NCBI GenBank assembly: GCA_002110485.1
Contig: MOWL01000097.1
Coordinates: 1-64,000, forward strand
DNA from: Emergomyces orientalis
Taxonomy: Eukaryota; Ascomycota; Eurotiomycetes; Onygenales; Ajellomycetaceae
Direction of reading: 5' to 3'
Length of the DNA: 64,000 nucleotides
The translations under genes were made by a program, and so were the position numbers. Below, piece after piece: positions 24,804-37,272 of this stretch; position 1 is the stretch's first letter, and the number at the start of each line of letters is the position of its first letter. The notes beneath the pieces are model-generated. The model was not told the DNA's origin. It saw only the letters and a program-made list of their open reading frames with translations, and searched no databases.

Positions 24804-26150
24804 TTAGCCTCTCTTTTGCAGAGTGAGAATTAAGTGATAGAGTCATGAGTGTGTTGTTCTCATCATTCAAGAGCCGCTGTTTCAGACAGCACAGAGTCTG
24901 GGGTCCAGGTCAGGCAATTGTAGCCAACTCATTTCACAAGATATTGTCGGCCGCGGTCACAGAGTCTTTTGTCTAGAATGTCTTCTATCTCTCATTCAAG
25001 TTTGTTGTCTTCTTCTATGATCCCTAGCAGTTGCCAGTCGGACATCAGTTGAGAAGGGAATGGGTCAGTGACAGTACAGTGCAGCAAGCTTGTATGAAAA
25101 ATGTCATGAATTTCAGACAGAGTGTTAAAATGATAGTTATGACTGTCTAGAACTTTCACAACTTTGTATTTCATGTGGCGGTAATCTAGCATGCATGATG
25201 AGTGTGTGATTTGTATGTTTCTAAGGTTTAATTATATGAGATCTTCTATCTTATACTGTTCAGCAGAGTTTTGTTGTACATTAGCTTGATTTTCTTGATC
25301 CTGCTTCATGCTTACTATGAAGACTTCTGCTCAGTCATGAGCATCTTGAAGCTTCATTACTATATTATTCATGATTTGAACTGGGCTGTGAGAGTTCAGT
25401 GTGAGCTGTGTGAATTCTAAAAGATTGAGTATTTCTATGTGATAGTCATGTGTAAGAAAGAATAAGCTTATATCTGTTGAGACTGTGTCTCAGCTGTTAA
25501 TAGCAACTTCAGTGTGCAGAAGAAGATTGTGCCAGTCATTCTATAAATAGTTGCAGAACTTGCAGAGATAATTCTTTACTGTTTGAATTATTCACTCTGA
25601 CATATTATTGATCTCTGAATGATAGATGGTCAACAGGCAGTGTATGATTTTGAGAATCTGACAGATTCTTGTTCAGAAAGCTTCTATGAATTGATAATCT
25701 TGATCTGATACTATTGATCTTGATAACTCATGCATTTGATAGAATGAGTTTTATAGAAAGACTTTGATGACTTATTCAGTATTTATTTTCTTGCAGAGTT
25801 CTAATATCACATTCTTGCTTAGTTGATCAACAATTATCAACATGTTCTTACAATCATTGCTTTCAGAGAGATTGACAGCAAAATCAAGAGCTATATTCTG
25901 CCAGATTCTGTCAGAGATATTGAATGATTTGAGAAGTTCTTTTCTACAGTCTTTTTATAAAATGACAGAGAAACAGTGATTACAGTTTTAAATAAAGTGT
26001 TGAATACTGTTTAATATCTCAGATCAGTAGAATTCTTGAAAAATCATTCAGTATAGTTATTCACAGTTTAAGTGATCAGTCATACACAAGTCATGTATTT
26101 CTTGCATGATTCAAGTGTGTAGAGGTTCTGATTGTGAAACTCAGTGTCAG
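24804..26150 (-). mobile_element. Ty3/gypsy chromovirus pol 3' part: integrase and chromodomain relic
   Basis: The - strand encodes, in order: an HHCC zinc region (IHDLCMTDHLNC ... NCNHC, about 26110-25970); the integrase core (LDFAVNLSESNDCKNMLIIVDQLSKN, IVSDQDYQFIEAF, YHSEINNMSE, about 25900-25560); a GPY-like C-terminal region (MLDYRHMKYKVVKVLDSHNY, FHTSLLHC); and a chromodomain (GRQYLVK-VGYN, then TWTPDSVL, about 24960-24880). Stops are mostly TGA at arginine positions. Protease, RT and RNase H are missing: the element is cut at about 26150-26230, where LINE sequence begins. Dead copy. Confidence 0.88.
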
Positions 26151-26239
26151 TCACAGAAGTGAAAAGTGTCATTATTATTTACTGAGTTAAAATCTTTTTT
26201 ACAGAATTTAGACTGATTTCATTTCAATCTAAATATTTA

Positions 26240-28690
26240 CTTCAGTTCAAATCAGTGCCTGTGTTCATGGAAGGAAATGTGAGTGAAACTCTTTTTCTAA
26301 TTATATGATTTTGATTTAATTTAATTATTCTCACTGAATAATTTCTGCACAGCTTGTTCAGTCTTATTTTAGAAGAAGGAATTGAGACTTCAATTTTCAT
26401 AGTTTTTATAGAGATGGTTTTAAATGCTCCCAGCATTCTTCTTAAAGCTTTATTTTGCAGACTTTCATATTTATTTAGAAAGTTTTTCTGATTTTTCCAC
26501 CATATTTGTGCTGTTTTGAAATAATGTTCTTATATATATCAAAAATAGAATGGGAGAGACTGGAGATCCCTGAGGGACTTCTATTTCAATTTTTGTTTTC
26601 TTTTGTTTTATTTCATCAAAAAACAACTGAATGGTTCTTTCTGACATAAAACAACTGACCCATTTTATCAATGATTTTGGAGTATTTAATTCTACCAGAG
26701 TTTGAATTAAATGCTCTTTTGAAACATGATCAAATGCCTCTTTTATATCAATAAAAGCAGCAGTTGAAACTAGTTTTTCATTTCTAGCTAATTCTATATC
26801 ATGAGTTAGAGAAAAAACTGCATCTATTGCTGAGTTTTGCTTTCTACCCCCTATTTGATCATAAAATAATAGATCAGAGTCAGAGATAGTACTTAGATAT
26901 GATAATCTAGTAGCTATTATTTTTTCTAAGACTTTTCCCAAGCAATTTAACAATGATATAATTCTATAGGATTTTGGAATAGTGCTTTTTCTATTTGGTT
27001 TTGCAAGTACTATTCCAGTGGCTTTTCTTCATATCTTGGGATGATATCCTTTTTTCAATAAATTGAAAAGTAATTCAAATATTTCTCCTTTTAACTTAGA
27101 ATATAATTTTTGTATTATTAAATGATTTATTGAAAAAAAAAAAAAAAAAATCACAGTTGATTGAACATGTTGTGTCACTGTCAGCTTTTTTGTGCATTCA
27201 TGACTCTTGTAGTGCAATAATATTGTAGTTTAATACTGTTTCAGACTTGATCAGCAACACATTCATCACTTTACTTGAGTTGTGTATATTATATTTCAGT
27301 ATTTGAAGTTATTCACTCATTGTTCACTCATATTCTGATTCTGCATGTCAATTGACTGTGTGAAGTGTATATACTCATTTAGAGAGTTTTTCTATTATAT
27401 ATCTGCTCTGAACACATCAGTGAGTCTTCTCACTCTTTGCTGACTACTCTGTGTTTTCTTGTCTGTGATTCTGCTATATTTTCTGAGTGTGATTCAGTCT
27501 TTCTCATCAGAGATCTGTATTATAAAGTGTTATGATCAGTTTCTGAGCATCTCTTTAGCTAGTTTCATCACTGCACATCATTTCAGACAGTTTGCTGCTC
27601 ATGCTGGGTGTGTCTCTTCACAGTTGCAGCAGACTATCTTTTTTCTCTCTAATAGTGCTGTGCAGTTCTTGTCTGTGTATCTCTTCACTGCACAGTGTTC
27701 ACAGACATCCCCTTTTCAGCAAAATCTAGCTATGTGCTTATATTGCTGACAGCTGTAGCATCAGATGACTTGAGTCTCTTTATGAAAGATTTCAATTATG
27801 CAGAACTCATTCTTCAAGATAATATCACTTTTCACTAGAGTATTTGTCTGTTATAATGTTGTTACATGTATGATGATGCTTTCATGCAGTTTCTGTTGCT
27901 TAGCTAGCTATTTTATTATTTTATGAATGAGCATCTTGCATCTCAGTGATAGATTCTGCTTGTATATATCATTCACTGCTTTCTCTGATTTGTCCCAGCT
28001 AATGATCTTGAGTGAAGTACTCTTGATCAGTACTGTATACATTTTCTTTCTTATATATATCTTGTTTTTTCATTTTTTCATTCATTCACTGCTTTTCATT
28101 AATTCAGTCTTTGTACTGAATGTATCTGTGACAAGAATCAGGTCTCCGCTGAGCATGTATCTTGCTGCCACCACTGTGCCAGCAGTGATGTCTTTGATAG
28201 CTTCATTCATCTTTTTAATAATGGCCTCTGGGATGTGCTTCTTCACTGCCAGTGCATCACAGTTGTGTTGAGATATCACCACCTCTCTCAATGCATGCTC
28301 AGTTACTATCTTTGCTGGCAGCTCTTCATTGACTGCTATGCGCGCCCATGAGATCTCACTGTCCAGCATGTTACATCTTTCATTCTGCTGTGATGTGCTT
28401 GTAGCATTCTCTAGCTTTTTTAATATGTTGTCAAGCAGATTCTTCTTGAGCTCATTCACTGTCTTCAGAGCTCTCTGAATATACAGTAATTCTTTCTTAT
28501 TAATCTTCTTGTCTTTCTCTCTCTCTCTAAGAGCCTCAGTGATCATGCACAGTGTTGCTGTCATACCATTTGTTGCTGCATCTCCTGCCTGCGCGGCTCC
28601 AGGTACGCGTCGCGCCGCGCGTGCACCCACATTCCCTGCACCACCACTCACGCTCACAGCCTCAACCATGGTGTTTGAGAGTGTGTGAGC
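26240..28690 (-). mobile_element. Second LINE relic (gag-like ORF1 plus partial reverse transcriptase)
   Basis: The - strand begins with a gag-like ORF1 of 195 codons still open (28669-28082; coiled-coil KELLYIQRALKTVNELKKNL, then SGDLILVTDTFSTKTELMKS). Zinc knuckles follow at about 27760-27575 (CYSCQQYKHIARFC, CCNCEETHPA). The endonuclease is deleted. The RT resumes at about 27040 and is open at 26953-26471 (FIDIKEAFDHVSKEHLIQTL, VPQGSPVSPILFLIYI); the catalytic YADD region is lost. A post-RT segment (MLGAFKTISIKTMKIEVSIP) ends at about 26242. A poly-A run on the + strand at about 27133-27150 interrupts it. Very few CpGs remain except at the 5' end (28586-28630). Confidence 0.88.
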
Positions 28691-29370
28691 GAGCTGATGC
28701 CCTTCAAGACCCTCTGTGGTACAAAAGCGATCGCGATTTAGATGTAAAAGAATAAAATAATTTTTGATGAGGTTTCCCTGAATTGAAGGATGAATATCGA
28801 TGATTAAAACAGTTTAGTATCTTTTGAATTTTCTTTTTGTGGGGTGTAGAGGCTTGTTTGGCCATCGCCCCTTGAGTTCCCTCTCTATAAAGAAGCTGAA
28901 CCACCAAAGAGCTTATTTTTTTTTATCTATTTTATTTAATGTTTTATTTTATTTTATTATTCTTATTTTGCTCCATCGGTTTATAACTAATGGATTCTTC
29001 CCAAGTGGGACTGTTCCGCTGTTGGTTATCCGCAACACCTCATCTTGAAGTTCAAACCTAAGGTCAGGGGGTAATGGTGATGGTTACCAGAGAAAAACTC
29101 CTCCGCCCAAAGAGGGGTGGCTGTGGAATTTAGTCCTGTGATGAAATTGTAGTTGTATATATAATATATATAATAAAATAACAAAGAGACAATGGGCATT
29201 ATGTTTTCATAAAAAAGTTGTCTCACTCCCAAACATCTAGATCATCATAAAAATCATCCCATCCCATCCCATCCCTTCCCATTCCTCTCACGCTTCCCAA
29301 AGAAAAAGAAGAAGAAGAAAAAAGCCAGTTACAGTATGTGAGAAAACCACAACAAAAGAGCCCTCCCAGC
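28691..29370. other. Spacer between transposon island and bHLH gene 3' end
   Basis: AT-rich, with a (CCCAT)n tract at about 29255-29280. No gene recognised. Confidence 0.5.
29255..29280 (+). repeat. (CATCC)n tract
   Basis: About four perfect pentamer units followed by degenerate copies, about 90 bp past the bHLH stop codon. Confidence 0.8.
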
Positions 29371-31052
29371 TCAATGACTCAATAAATCCTGCACGCTCAT
29401 CCCGAGCTTCTTCCTCTTCACTCCACCTTCACTTCCCAGTCCACCGCTTCCACCTTCAGCACCTACACCTACACCTACACTAATACCCTTATCCACACCC
29501 CTTCCCTCAACCTCGCCCTCACCGTCAAACATCCCCATCCCTATCCGCACCCCCACCCTAGCTCCAACTCCAACTCCTACCCCAACACCCCCCGCCCCCC
29601 TCCGATCAACGGTTAACATCAACAACGCTGCCGTCGCCTCATGGTCCACATCCACGCCCATATCGACATCAAGATCCGCACTGTGGTGCTGCTGCTGCTG
29701 CTGTTGTTGTTGTGCGACAATGATGGGAGATAGGTTCACGCTTGTGGCGGTTGTAGAAGAGGACAGTGCTCTGTGGATGAAAGTTGACGAGCTGTGGGAA
29801 TCGTGTTGGTTTTGGTGTTGGTCCTGGTGCTGGTGCTGGTGCTGGTGCTGGTGGTGAGGGGCTGGTTGTTGTGTTTGGAGGTGTGGGTCGATAGGCGTGA
29901 AAGAAGGGCTTGTGGTGAGGTTATACGGGTGCGAATGTGGGGTTGAGGAAGGGTGTGTGAATGTTGGTGGTGGTAGCTGCTGGTGCTGATGGTGGAGTTG
30001 GTAGGTGTGTTCATAATCATATTCATGCTCATGGGCGTTGGTGGTGCTGAAGTCATTATCCGGGTGGATGTTTGGGGAAGTTGTGGTGCTGTTGTCGTTG
30101 TGGCAGTTGGTGTATAAGAATTGGGAGGGAGACGGGGATGGAGAGGGAGATGGGGAGGGAGATGGGGATGAGTATTCTTCGCGGCCATCGCTCAGCGAAC
30201 GGTTGCGCTTTCTGGTAGATGAAGGGCCGGGGCTGGAAGAGTCCGCCCCGTCACTGCAGTTATTGCAGTTTGCGGCTTTGAGATCCTTCAAACATTGTTC
30301 CAGGTAGTTCATATAATCAATACTGGCCTGTCGTTGCATGGGGTCAGTATTTTCCGATCTAAGAGGGAAAAATTTTAAAATATAAAATATAAAATAAAAT
30401 AAAATCAGAGACGAACCTGCAAAATCGCCAACTTATGCATCTCCTGGCCCCTACAAGCAGGAATCATATTCTTCAACGTCATGAATTCCTCATTCATCTT
30501 AGATCTCCTTCTCCTCTCAATCAGGCTATGTGCCGTCTTGCGTGCAATCTTCCGTCCCGCCGCGGTGGTCGGGCCATTGCCCTGCTTCTTCTTAGATCCC
30601 GCACCAGAACCAGTAGCAGCACCGTTACTCTCGCCCTTGGCCTTGCCCTCTGAGCCACCATCGCCAGCACCCCGTGGCGTCGTCTGCTCAGCTTGCGTTT
30701 TGGGCTTCATCTGAATGATCTTCCGCGTCCGTGTTGGCGGAGGCGGGAGGGTGAAGTCCGCCGCGGAAGAACGCTTTTTGTTGTTGCTGGATTTCTGTCG
30801 GGAGCTTCTGGGGGCACGATTATTTGATGCCTCGACTGCGGGGACGTCCGGGGAGAGGGGAGACATTGGACGAGCAACTGCGGCTGGTTTCTTGGAATAG
30901 CTGGAGCTAGAGTTGGAGCCGGAGCCGCCATTGCTGGGGATCGCGGCGGGAGGCAAGGAGAAGAACATCTCGTTTGGAGAATTGGCAGGCTTCTCCTTTG
31001 CGGCGATGTCAGCGGAAGAGGCCGGGGTTAAAGGGAGGCGTGGCTTTGGCAT
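29371..31052 (-). CDS. bHLH transcription factor, class B, low-complexity C-terminus
   Basis: Two exons in coding order: 31052-30417 and 30327-29371, giving 530 residues. The bHLH domain is at about residues 167-231: basic part KTAHSLIERRRRSKMNEEF, helix 1, loop IPACRGQEMHK, and helix 2 LAILQASIDYMNYLEQCL. The only intron splits helix 2. The His-Glu-Arg positions (H-x3-E-x3-R) match class B factors such as Max and Pho4, which bind CACGTG. The N-terminus is proline/serine-rich with SPLSPDVP. The C-terminus has SP repeats, HQ repeats, an eight-glutamine run and a final LGMSVQDLLSH motif. It resembles fungal regulators of the DevR/PalcA type, which I cannot confirm. It is likely a nuclear DNA-binding regulator; targets are unknown. 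Confidence 0.92.
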
Positions 31053-32848
31053 GCTGAGTTTGGCCAGGAGGAGGAATGTTTTGTATATAAGAGCTTGGAG
31101 CAGAATGATGGTGAACGATAGAGCAAAAAACGAACAGAATATGCAGAAGCAATATTCCTGATAGATATAACTAAACCCAACTATTCGAATTGGGATTGGG
31201 AGACTGTATATAGCTACACGGTCAGAGGAACAACAGGAAAAAAGAAAAGAAAAGAAAAGAAAAAAAAAATAGGAGAGCAGCCAGGGAAGACCAAAGACTC
31301 TTTTAAAGAGCACAATCACACCAGTAATACAGTAGTTTAGCAGAGGCACGGCCCAAAGGCAAAACAGAAAAACCCTTGGAGGCAACCCTTGGGGCGAGGC
31401 AGCCAGGAGGAGGCTGAAAGCGAGTGTCGCGTGCTCGTGCTGCGACTGATAGGCTCGCAGCGACTGGAGAATAAGTGCTTTAGTTTAGTTAAATAAAAGG
31501 GGAGAGAGAGAGTCTTAACAAGAAAAACTACCCTACGTCCGTGCCTCAGCATCATTCCTCGTGCGCATTCCTCGTGCTGTTAAGGTTAAGAGAGTTTATG
31601 TCTCGTGCAGCCCCCCCCCCCCGGCTCCATTCTCGTCCTCCATCCCCCGGGCAAATGCGTGGCTGATACGGACGATCAAGAAGAAACTGCCCAGGGTCTG
31701 GGATGGCGGATGCGCCAAAAACACATGGAGCCAGCGCTGCTTTTCATTGGCGAGAAAAACCCTTGGCTCCAAAGCCTGGGGTTTGGGAATGGTTATTTTC
31801 GCACAGGGAGTTAGCTGTGCCCCGATCTCCAGAGCATGCTGACGACGAAAAGCCAAGAGGAGAAGAGAGGAGAACAGAGACAACTACTGTGTTTGTTACT
31901 TCTGCGAAAATGCTTGTGCCGTCCATACCATATCATCCCGTGCACAAGGGAGATGTCGCTGTGTTGATTGACGCTGTGTGATGTATTTATGTATCAGCCT
32001 CCCAAGGTTCTCCCTCCTTGGACTTGGCTCGCAAGAATCAACATTAGAATGCATGGTCTCTTTGTTACATATCATGAGCAAAAATTTCTTTGGGGAATTC
32101 AAGGGAGAGAAATCATCAATGAAACATAATTAATTGATTGCACTTTGGTGGGTAAAAATGAATTGAAGCATAAGTATAAGACAACAAAGTTTAAGAGAAC
32201 GCACGAAATTCAGTGCCTAGAACAGAACCGGGACCCGGGCAGTTAACACCTCTTTTTTTAACTTTAACTACCAATAGCCACACGCCGCTTTTATATGCTA
32301 GTTATGTCAATGATTATGGCTCCGCTCTCTTCTTTTACTCCCAAACATCCAATTCCAAAAAAAATTAGAAATGGGACCACGCATTACTTTACTAACAATG
32401 CCAATGCAAACACACCTGAATGCAATGGTTGCTCAAAGGGCTAACATTTAACCCAGGGCTCGTTGATTCGAGCGGAGACCGGAAAGTTGGCTATCAGATT
32501 GTTGGTAGTTAATACATTGTCAGGACAAGTCATTGGGATTAGGGGGCGGGAATCGAATTAGGTAGGTAATCCGCGGGGTTTTTGAATTGATCTCTACCCA
32601 TAGCAGATACACTTCTTCACGGGCACGCGGGGCAACCACCTGTATCTCTTTTGTAGTCGATCAAAATCATAAGGATTCAAGATTCATCTTAGCCAAAAAA
32701 AAATCCAGAATTTATACGAGAAACCTCTTACCAACGCCTTGCATTGGGACAAATATAACCTGGGTATACATCCCTAAATATATAGATATATCTATGGGTC
32801 TAAACCCCCCCCCCCGTTTCTCTATTTCAAAACCCATACTCCATTCTT
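31053..32848. other. Promoter region of the bHLH gene and 3' flank of nucleoside hydrolase
   Basis: No gene recognised in 1.8 kb. It contains C homopolymers at about 31611-31622 and 32805-32815. The bHLH leader may extend to about 31550. Confidence 0.45.
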
Positions 32849-34878
32849 TCACCTGAAAATCCTATCCAACATAGCCCCCCCAAACGTCTCCGCGCCCGGC
32901 GACTTCACCATCCTCTGCACCCGATTCCCCGAGAGATTACTCAGCCAATGTCCATTATCGCTGATACTCACAAGATCATCATCACGCCTCTTCCGAATCC
33001 GCCGATCAACCACACACATTCCCCGCGTCCACTGGCCCGTCGTCTCGACCCGTATATCCTCCGGTGAATTCGCCGATGGCTGCCAGCTACTCTGCTGCTG
33101 CTGCTGCGATACCTCACACGTAAGGGCATACCAGACACACAGCGGATCATGCAAACTCAGCGCAGCCTTATCGCCATCATGGCCGGGGTGCAGCGCATCC
33201 AGCGTGGCAAAGCAATGCTCAAGGATGATGGAAACCCATTCCGCCAGCGGCGAGCCGGCGGTAGTCATGGGTGCGATTTTGGCCCGGAATTGGCCGCGGG
33301 TGAGGATGTGTTGGCGGGTGATGTCGAGCGGGAAGAGCTTTAGGGTTAATTGTTTGCTGAGTTGGGCCGGGTAGGCTGGGAGCTGGGGTGTGGCTAGTAA
33401 AGGGTTTGTGGGGGGCATGGTTGATGCGGGGCGTAAGGAGGTTAGGGCGAATACGCGCGCGGCGGCGGCGGCGTCGGCGTATGTGTTGAATTCGGCGGTG
33501 GGGGTTACCTGTTTTGTTTCGGTGGTGTGGGTATGATGCGAGGATGAATGGTGATGATGGACGGGCTGGGTTGTGTGGACTTACGTTTCCGGGAATATCG
33601 ATTGCTCCTCCCATAGCCACTACCTCCTTTACGCGGAGGAACGTCTCTGGGTCTTCTGCGGCGGCCAGGGCAAGATTTGTAAGCGGGCCGACGGCAACAA
33701 TCGTGATGGTTTCTGGATCGTTCTCTTTGAGTATCCTGAGGATTTCTTGGTGGGCAGGCTTTTTGGAAGCGATAAATAACGAGTGATGAGAAGGATCCAA
33801 TGCGGATTCTGCTGTAGCCGCAGCCGTACCGTTCTTCGTGGAGGGGAAGAATAGGGATTCCCATGTTTGCTCCGGAGTCAAATGAGGATGCTGTTTATTT
33901 TTAAAATAAAAAAAAATTTTATTATTCATACATGATGTTTAAGAGTTTGAATGGGTTAGGGGTTTTCTGTACACTGAAATGAATATCCCCAAGCCCGTCA
34001 CGCCCATCTAACAACCGACCAATGTTAAACATTTGTTAGTCGAAATGGTCGTGTACCACTTATTATCAGACAGAAGTTGTGTCTCACGAAAATAATCAGC
34101 CAACATCGTCTCATCATTAAGAGGATGGCTAGCCCCGGCAGCAACTATTGGCTTGCATGCCTTCAGGGCATCAAAGCCTTCCGGTTTTCCGTTTTCACGG
34201 CGCCAGCTGAGCTCCCGCTCGATGGTGTGGAACATGGAGACCAAATTGCGAAGGCAGCTGCGGCCCATGGAGTAAGCGACATGGCGAACAAGAAATCAGC
34301 ATGCAATCTGATATGATATATATATGTATATGTATGATATCTTGAAATGCGATTCTCCCGGGCAGCGATGTAGGGATGAATGATTATGTCCAATGTGTAA
34401 AGTAAAAAGTACTATACTCCTCTTATCGTTGTGCAGGAGGAGGCAGCAGACACACGCACCTACGGACGTCGATGTTGCCGAAGGTCAGAGATATCAGCTG
34501 GACCTCGATCTCATCTGAACGAGATGACAGAGCCAGGAGCAAGGCAAGGATGTCATCAATTCCCTGTTCTGCATTGTTAGGACATAATTTGTTTTTTTAA
34601 TTACTTCTTATCTTTGGTACTTTGCATGCAAGTGCTGGAAACGAAACAAGATAAGAAAGAGTCCACTGATTGAGAAATATCAAAAATTTGACAGTTGCGT
34701 CATATAGGGTCTTAATAGATACACAGTATCCCCCAACGCGGAATGCATTTTCAACGGGCATTAAATAACGGGATATCCCTTGTGGAACCGAACAAGAAGC
34801 ATGCAAAATCCAAGATCAAGACAGCGGAGGTTTAAATCTCACAGGATCAGTATCGATTATTACTCTGCTCACTGCCAT
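32849..34878 (-). CDS. Inosine-uridine preferring nucleoside hydrolase family protein
   Basis: Six exons in coding order: 34878-34843 (36 nt), 34563-34460, 34257-34088, 34007-33973 (35 nt), 33890-33585 and 33508-32849, giving 436 residues. Members hydrolyse the N-glycosidic bond of ribonucleosides in nucleoside salvage. The signature DTDPGIDDILALLLALS, with the calcium-binding aspartates, is rebuilt exactly across intron 1. HGRDGLGDIHFS-HPHLTPEQTW is rebuilt across exons 3-5. VAVGPLTNLALA, VVAMGGAIDIPGN-VTPTAEFNTYADADAA and LHDPLCVWYAL follow, giving the remaining active-site Asn and Asp. It is longer than bacterial enzymes (about 310 residues), through the N-terminal helix region and a QQQQQ loop near residue 370. 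Substrate specificity cannot be read from sequence. Confidence 0.93.
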
Positions 34879-37272
34879 GGTAATAACAGGAATTGATATG
34901 AAGTATTGGCTCGAGTGGAACTCAGCCCTCAACGAAGGTATCTTGGTGGCGGGGGCGGGTTATATATTCAAATAAAAATAGCCTGGAATATAAATTAATG
35001 ATAACAACATCAGAGTTGGCTGTGCTGTGCCCTGTTCTCGAAGGGTGGGGGAAGCTGAATCGCCCGCGGGAGAGAAGAGGAATGGGTTGGCAGCCACCCA
35101 GAACAGGATACGGAAATAACTGTAACGGTAAACTGTAAATTACAATTCGGTGTAGGTAAACTACGCTTACGCTTACCATTGCATTGTACGATACATGGTA
35201 TTATTATTACCCAAAACCTAGACAGAGGAGCCAGTACAAAAAAAGAAAAAGAAAAACTCAAATGGAAAGCCAAAATGTTAAGAATTGGAACAGCAAACAC
35301 AGCCCTGGGGGTCTTGATATGTCCATGGGGCCCGCCATAAAGCTGCCAAAACCAACCGGGGGGGGTAAAAGAAGTTCACACATTTGCTGGGAATTTACTC
35401 CGTAATATCACCTCAAATTACCGGCAGCTATTTCCTCACGTGATATTAATTCAGACTAAATGACAACTGGCTAATCATAGGGCAACTGTAACGTAACTCC
35501 AATTTATAAACGAACCGGGATATAGGGCTTGGCTGGGGTGAAAGGGTAAAATTGGGCAATTAATACATAAATAAACCTTGATATGAAGTGCAGTGAATCG
35601 GAATGAATACCGGCGGCTACATCCAGCACCCGCCTTGCCTTTTTTCTTCCCGGGAAATGAGCTTGGGAGCCGAATGCGAGCTGAGCTCAACCTATCCAAT
35701 GCCTCTGGAACGAAATTCTCGGCGCTGTGGATGAAGATAGAAGAGGCCCCAGGAGGAGGATAAATTACTCATTAGTTTATCTGGTCTTCTCAGCTTTCTT
35801 CTTTAGCCATCACAAGAGGAACAGTATTTTGTTTCCGCTATAAAAGCCGATTCCTGGTCACACAGAAGGGCAAGACATGTATCATATTTAGCGTCAGATA
35901 TCGACCAGGAGCCGAAGCCATAATGTGGGGAAATGCGCGACGGGCTTGAGACATGGTAACACATCACTCCTCGGAGCTGTTATTTCTGTATCTCTTGTGT
36001 GCATACGGTCCCGCGTCGTAGGAGAATACATATCTTCATATAGCTCATGAAATGAAAAGTTCCATGAGAAGAAGGGCTCCCAAAGTTCATAGCTGGGTTT
36101 GCCCTTTTGCACCAGGTTGTATTGAGACTCCGCAGCTGTAACATCAGACAACAAACAGTGGAGCTTAATTTCACCCGCAGTAGAGAGCTTTGGTCGTTCC
36201 GCGACTTCTCCACACAAGAAAGAATAAAAAGGGGACAAAGGCCGAGACTGCGTGTGGTTACGAGGGGACATTCCCAAGTACTGTCACATCAAAAGAAGGG
36301 GGAATGAAGGAGCAAAATGTAACGAATGTTACAAATATTACGGCATATCCGTAATACCAATACCGTATGCAATGTTGCCTTCTGGAAACCTGGCCTTATT
36401 ACTTAATCGGGCCTCGCCCAAACGCCTCTCACCACCTCAAACTCATCTCGGGTCAAACTAACTCAGCTATTCGAACTCCACTTGACAACCTCCTGATCTT
36501 TTCTATCCTCTTCCTGCTGTCACTCCTTTTATAGTTTCATTTCTTTGGTCATGTTGGTGATTCAACCTGTCATCATACCATTCTGAATTACCTCTCATCC
36601 ACGGTCACCACTCGTTTTGACTTTTGTTGCCCTGAACTATATATCTGCCAATGATGACGCCAATTTGATAACTGTTGCGCGTTGTGAAGCTTGGTCGAAC
36701 TTGCACTCAAAACCATCCCTTCTCTCTGCTATCTCTCTCTTCCCTCCCATCTTGTCGCCTATCCCCCGTCCTGCTCACATCAAATTTCGAATATCACCGT
36801 TTATATAAAACATTCAAAAACCGATTCCAAAGATCACCCTTTTACCTTTTTACCATACTTCGAACCGTCAACTTCCATCCTGAGGTTGAACCCCCTTTCC
36901 CCCACAAAATAAGACATATTCCCCAACGGGCTATCTCCGTGTAGGAATTCCGCATCTCCGAAAAATATACACACTGTGACTTGCTGTCCCAGCCGCAACA
37001 CAGCCACGTTCTCAAGGCACCTAAGGTCCCGCTAAAACCACAGATATCGCTCCCACGAAGGAGCCCAGTCTCGCATCTGCTCACTCGCCTCAGAGCTTGT
37101 TTCTATCAACAGCTCCTTTCTTGTCCAAAAGTTGGGGCCCCGACCCCCGTCTAAAGTCCAATCTACTCTTTTCTATTTAAAAATCCTCACATGTACGTCT
37201 CTCTCCCACCCTGCTTAAATTTCTGGCCAGTACTGACATTCCTTTGTCGTCCTTACAGATACAGAACCGACA
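34879..37272. other. Divergent intergenic region with long CT-rich leader
   Basis: 2.4 kb between the nucleoside hydrolase (-) and the 37273 gene (+). No gene recognised. It holds a TACTCCGTA copy (35396) and a CACGTG E-box (35437). From about 36470 it is pyrimidine-rich, in keeping with a long promoter and 5' UTR for the right-hand gene. Confidence 0.5.
37193..37258 (+). other. Predicted 5'-leader intron of the 37273 gene
   Basis: GTACGT donor, ACTGAC branch-like site and CCTTACAG acceptor, 66 nt, ending 14 nt before the start codon. The splice signals are good, but there is no coding frame to test them. Confidence 0.55.

Noticed and set aside
26471..26953. Active reverse transcriptase gene
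   Set aside because: Open for 160 codons, but the endonuclease and the catalytic YADD part are missing and both flanks are truncated.
35894..36277. 127-codon open frame on the - strand
   Set aside because: No family similarity or conserved motif, and it lies in the long promoter region of the 37273 gene.
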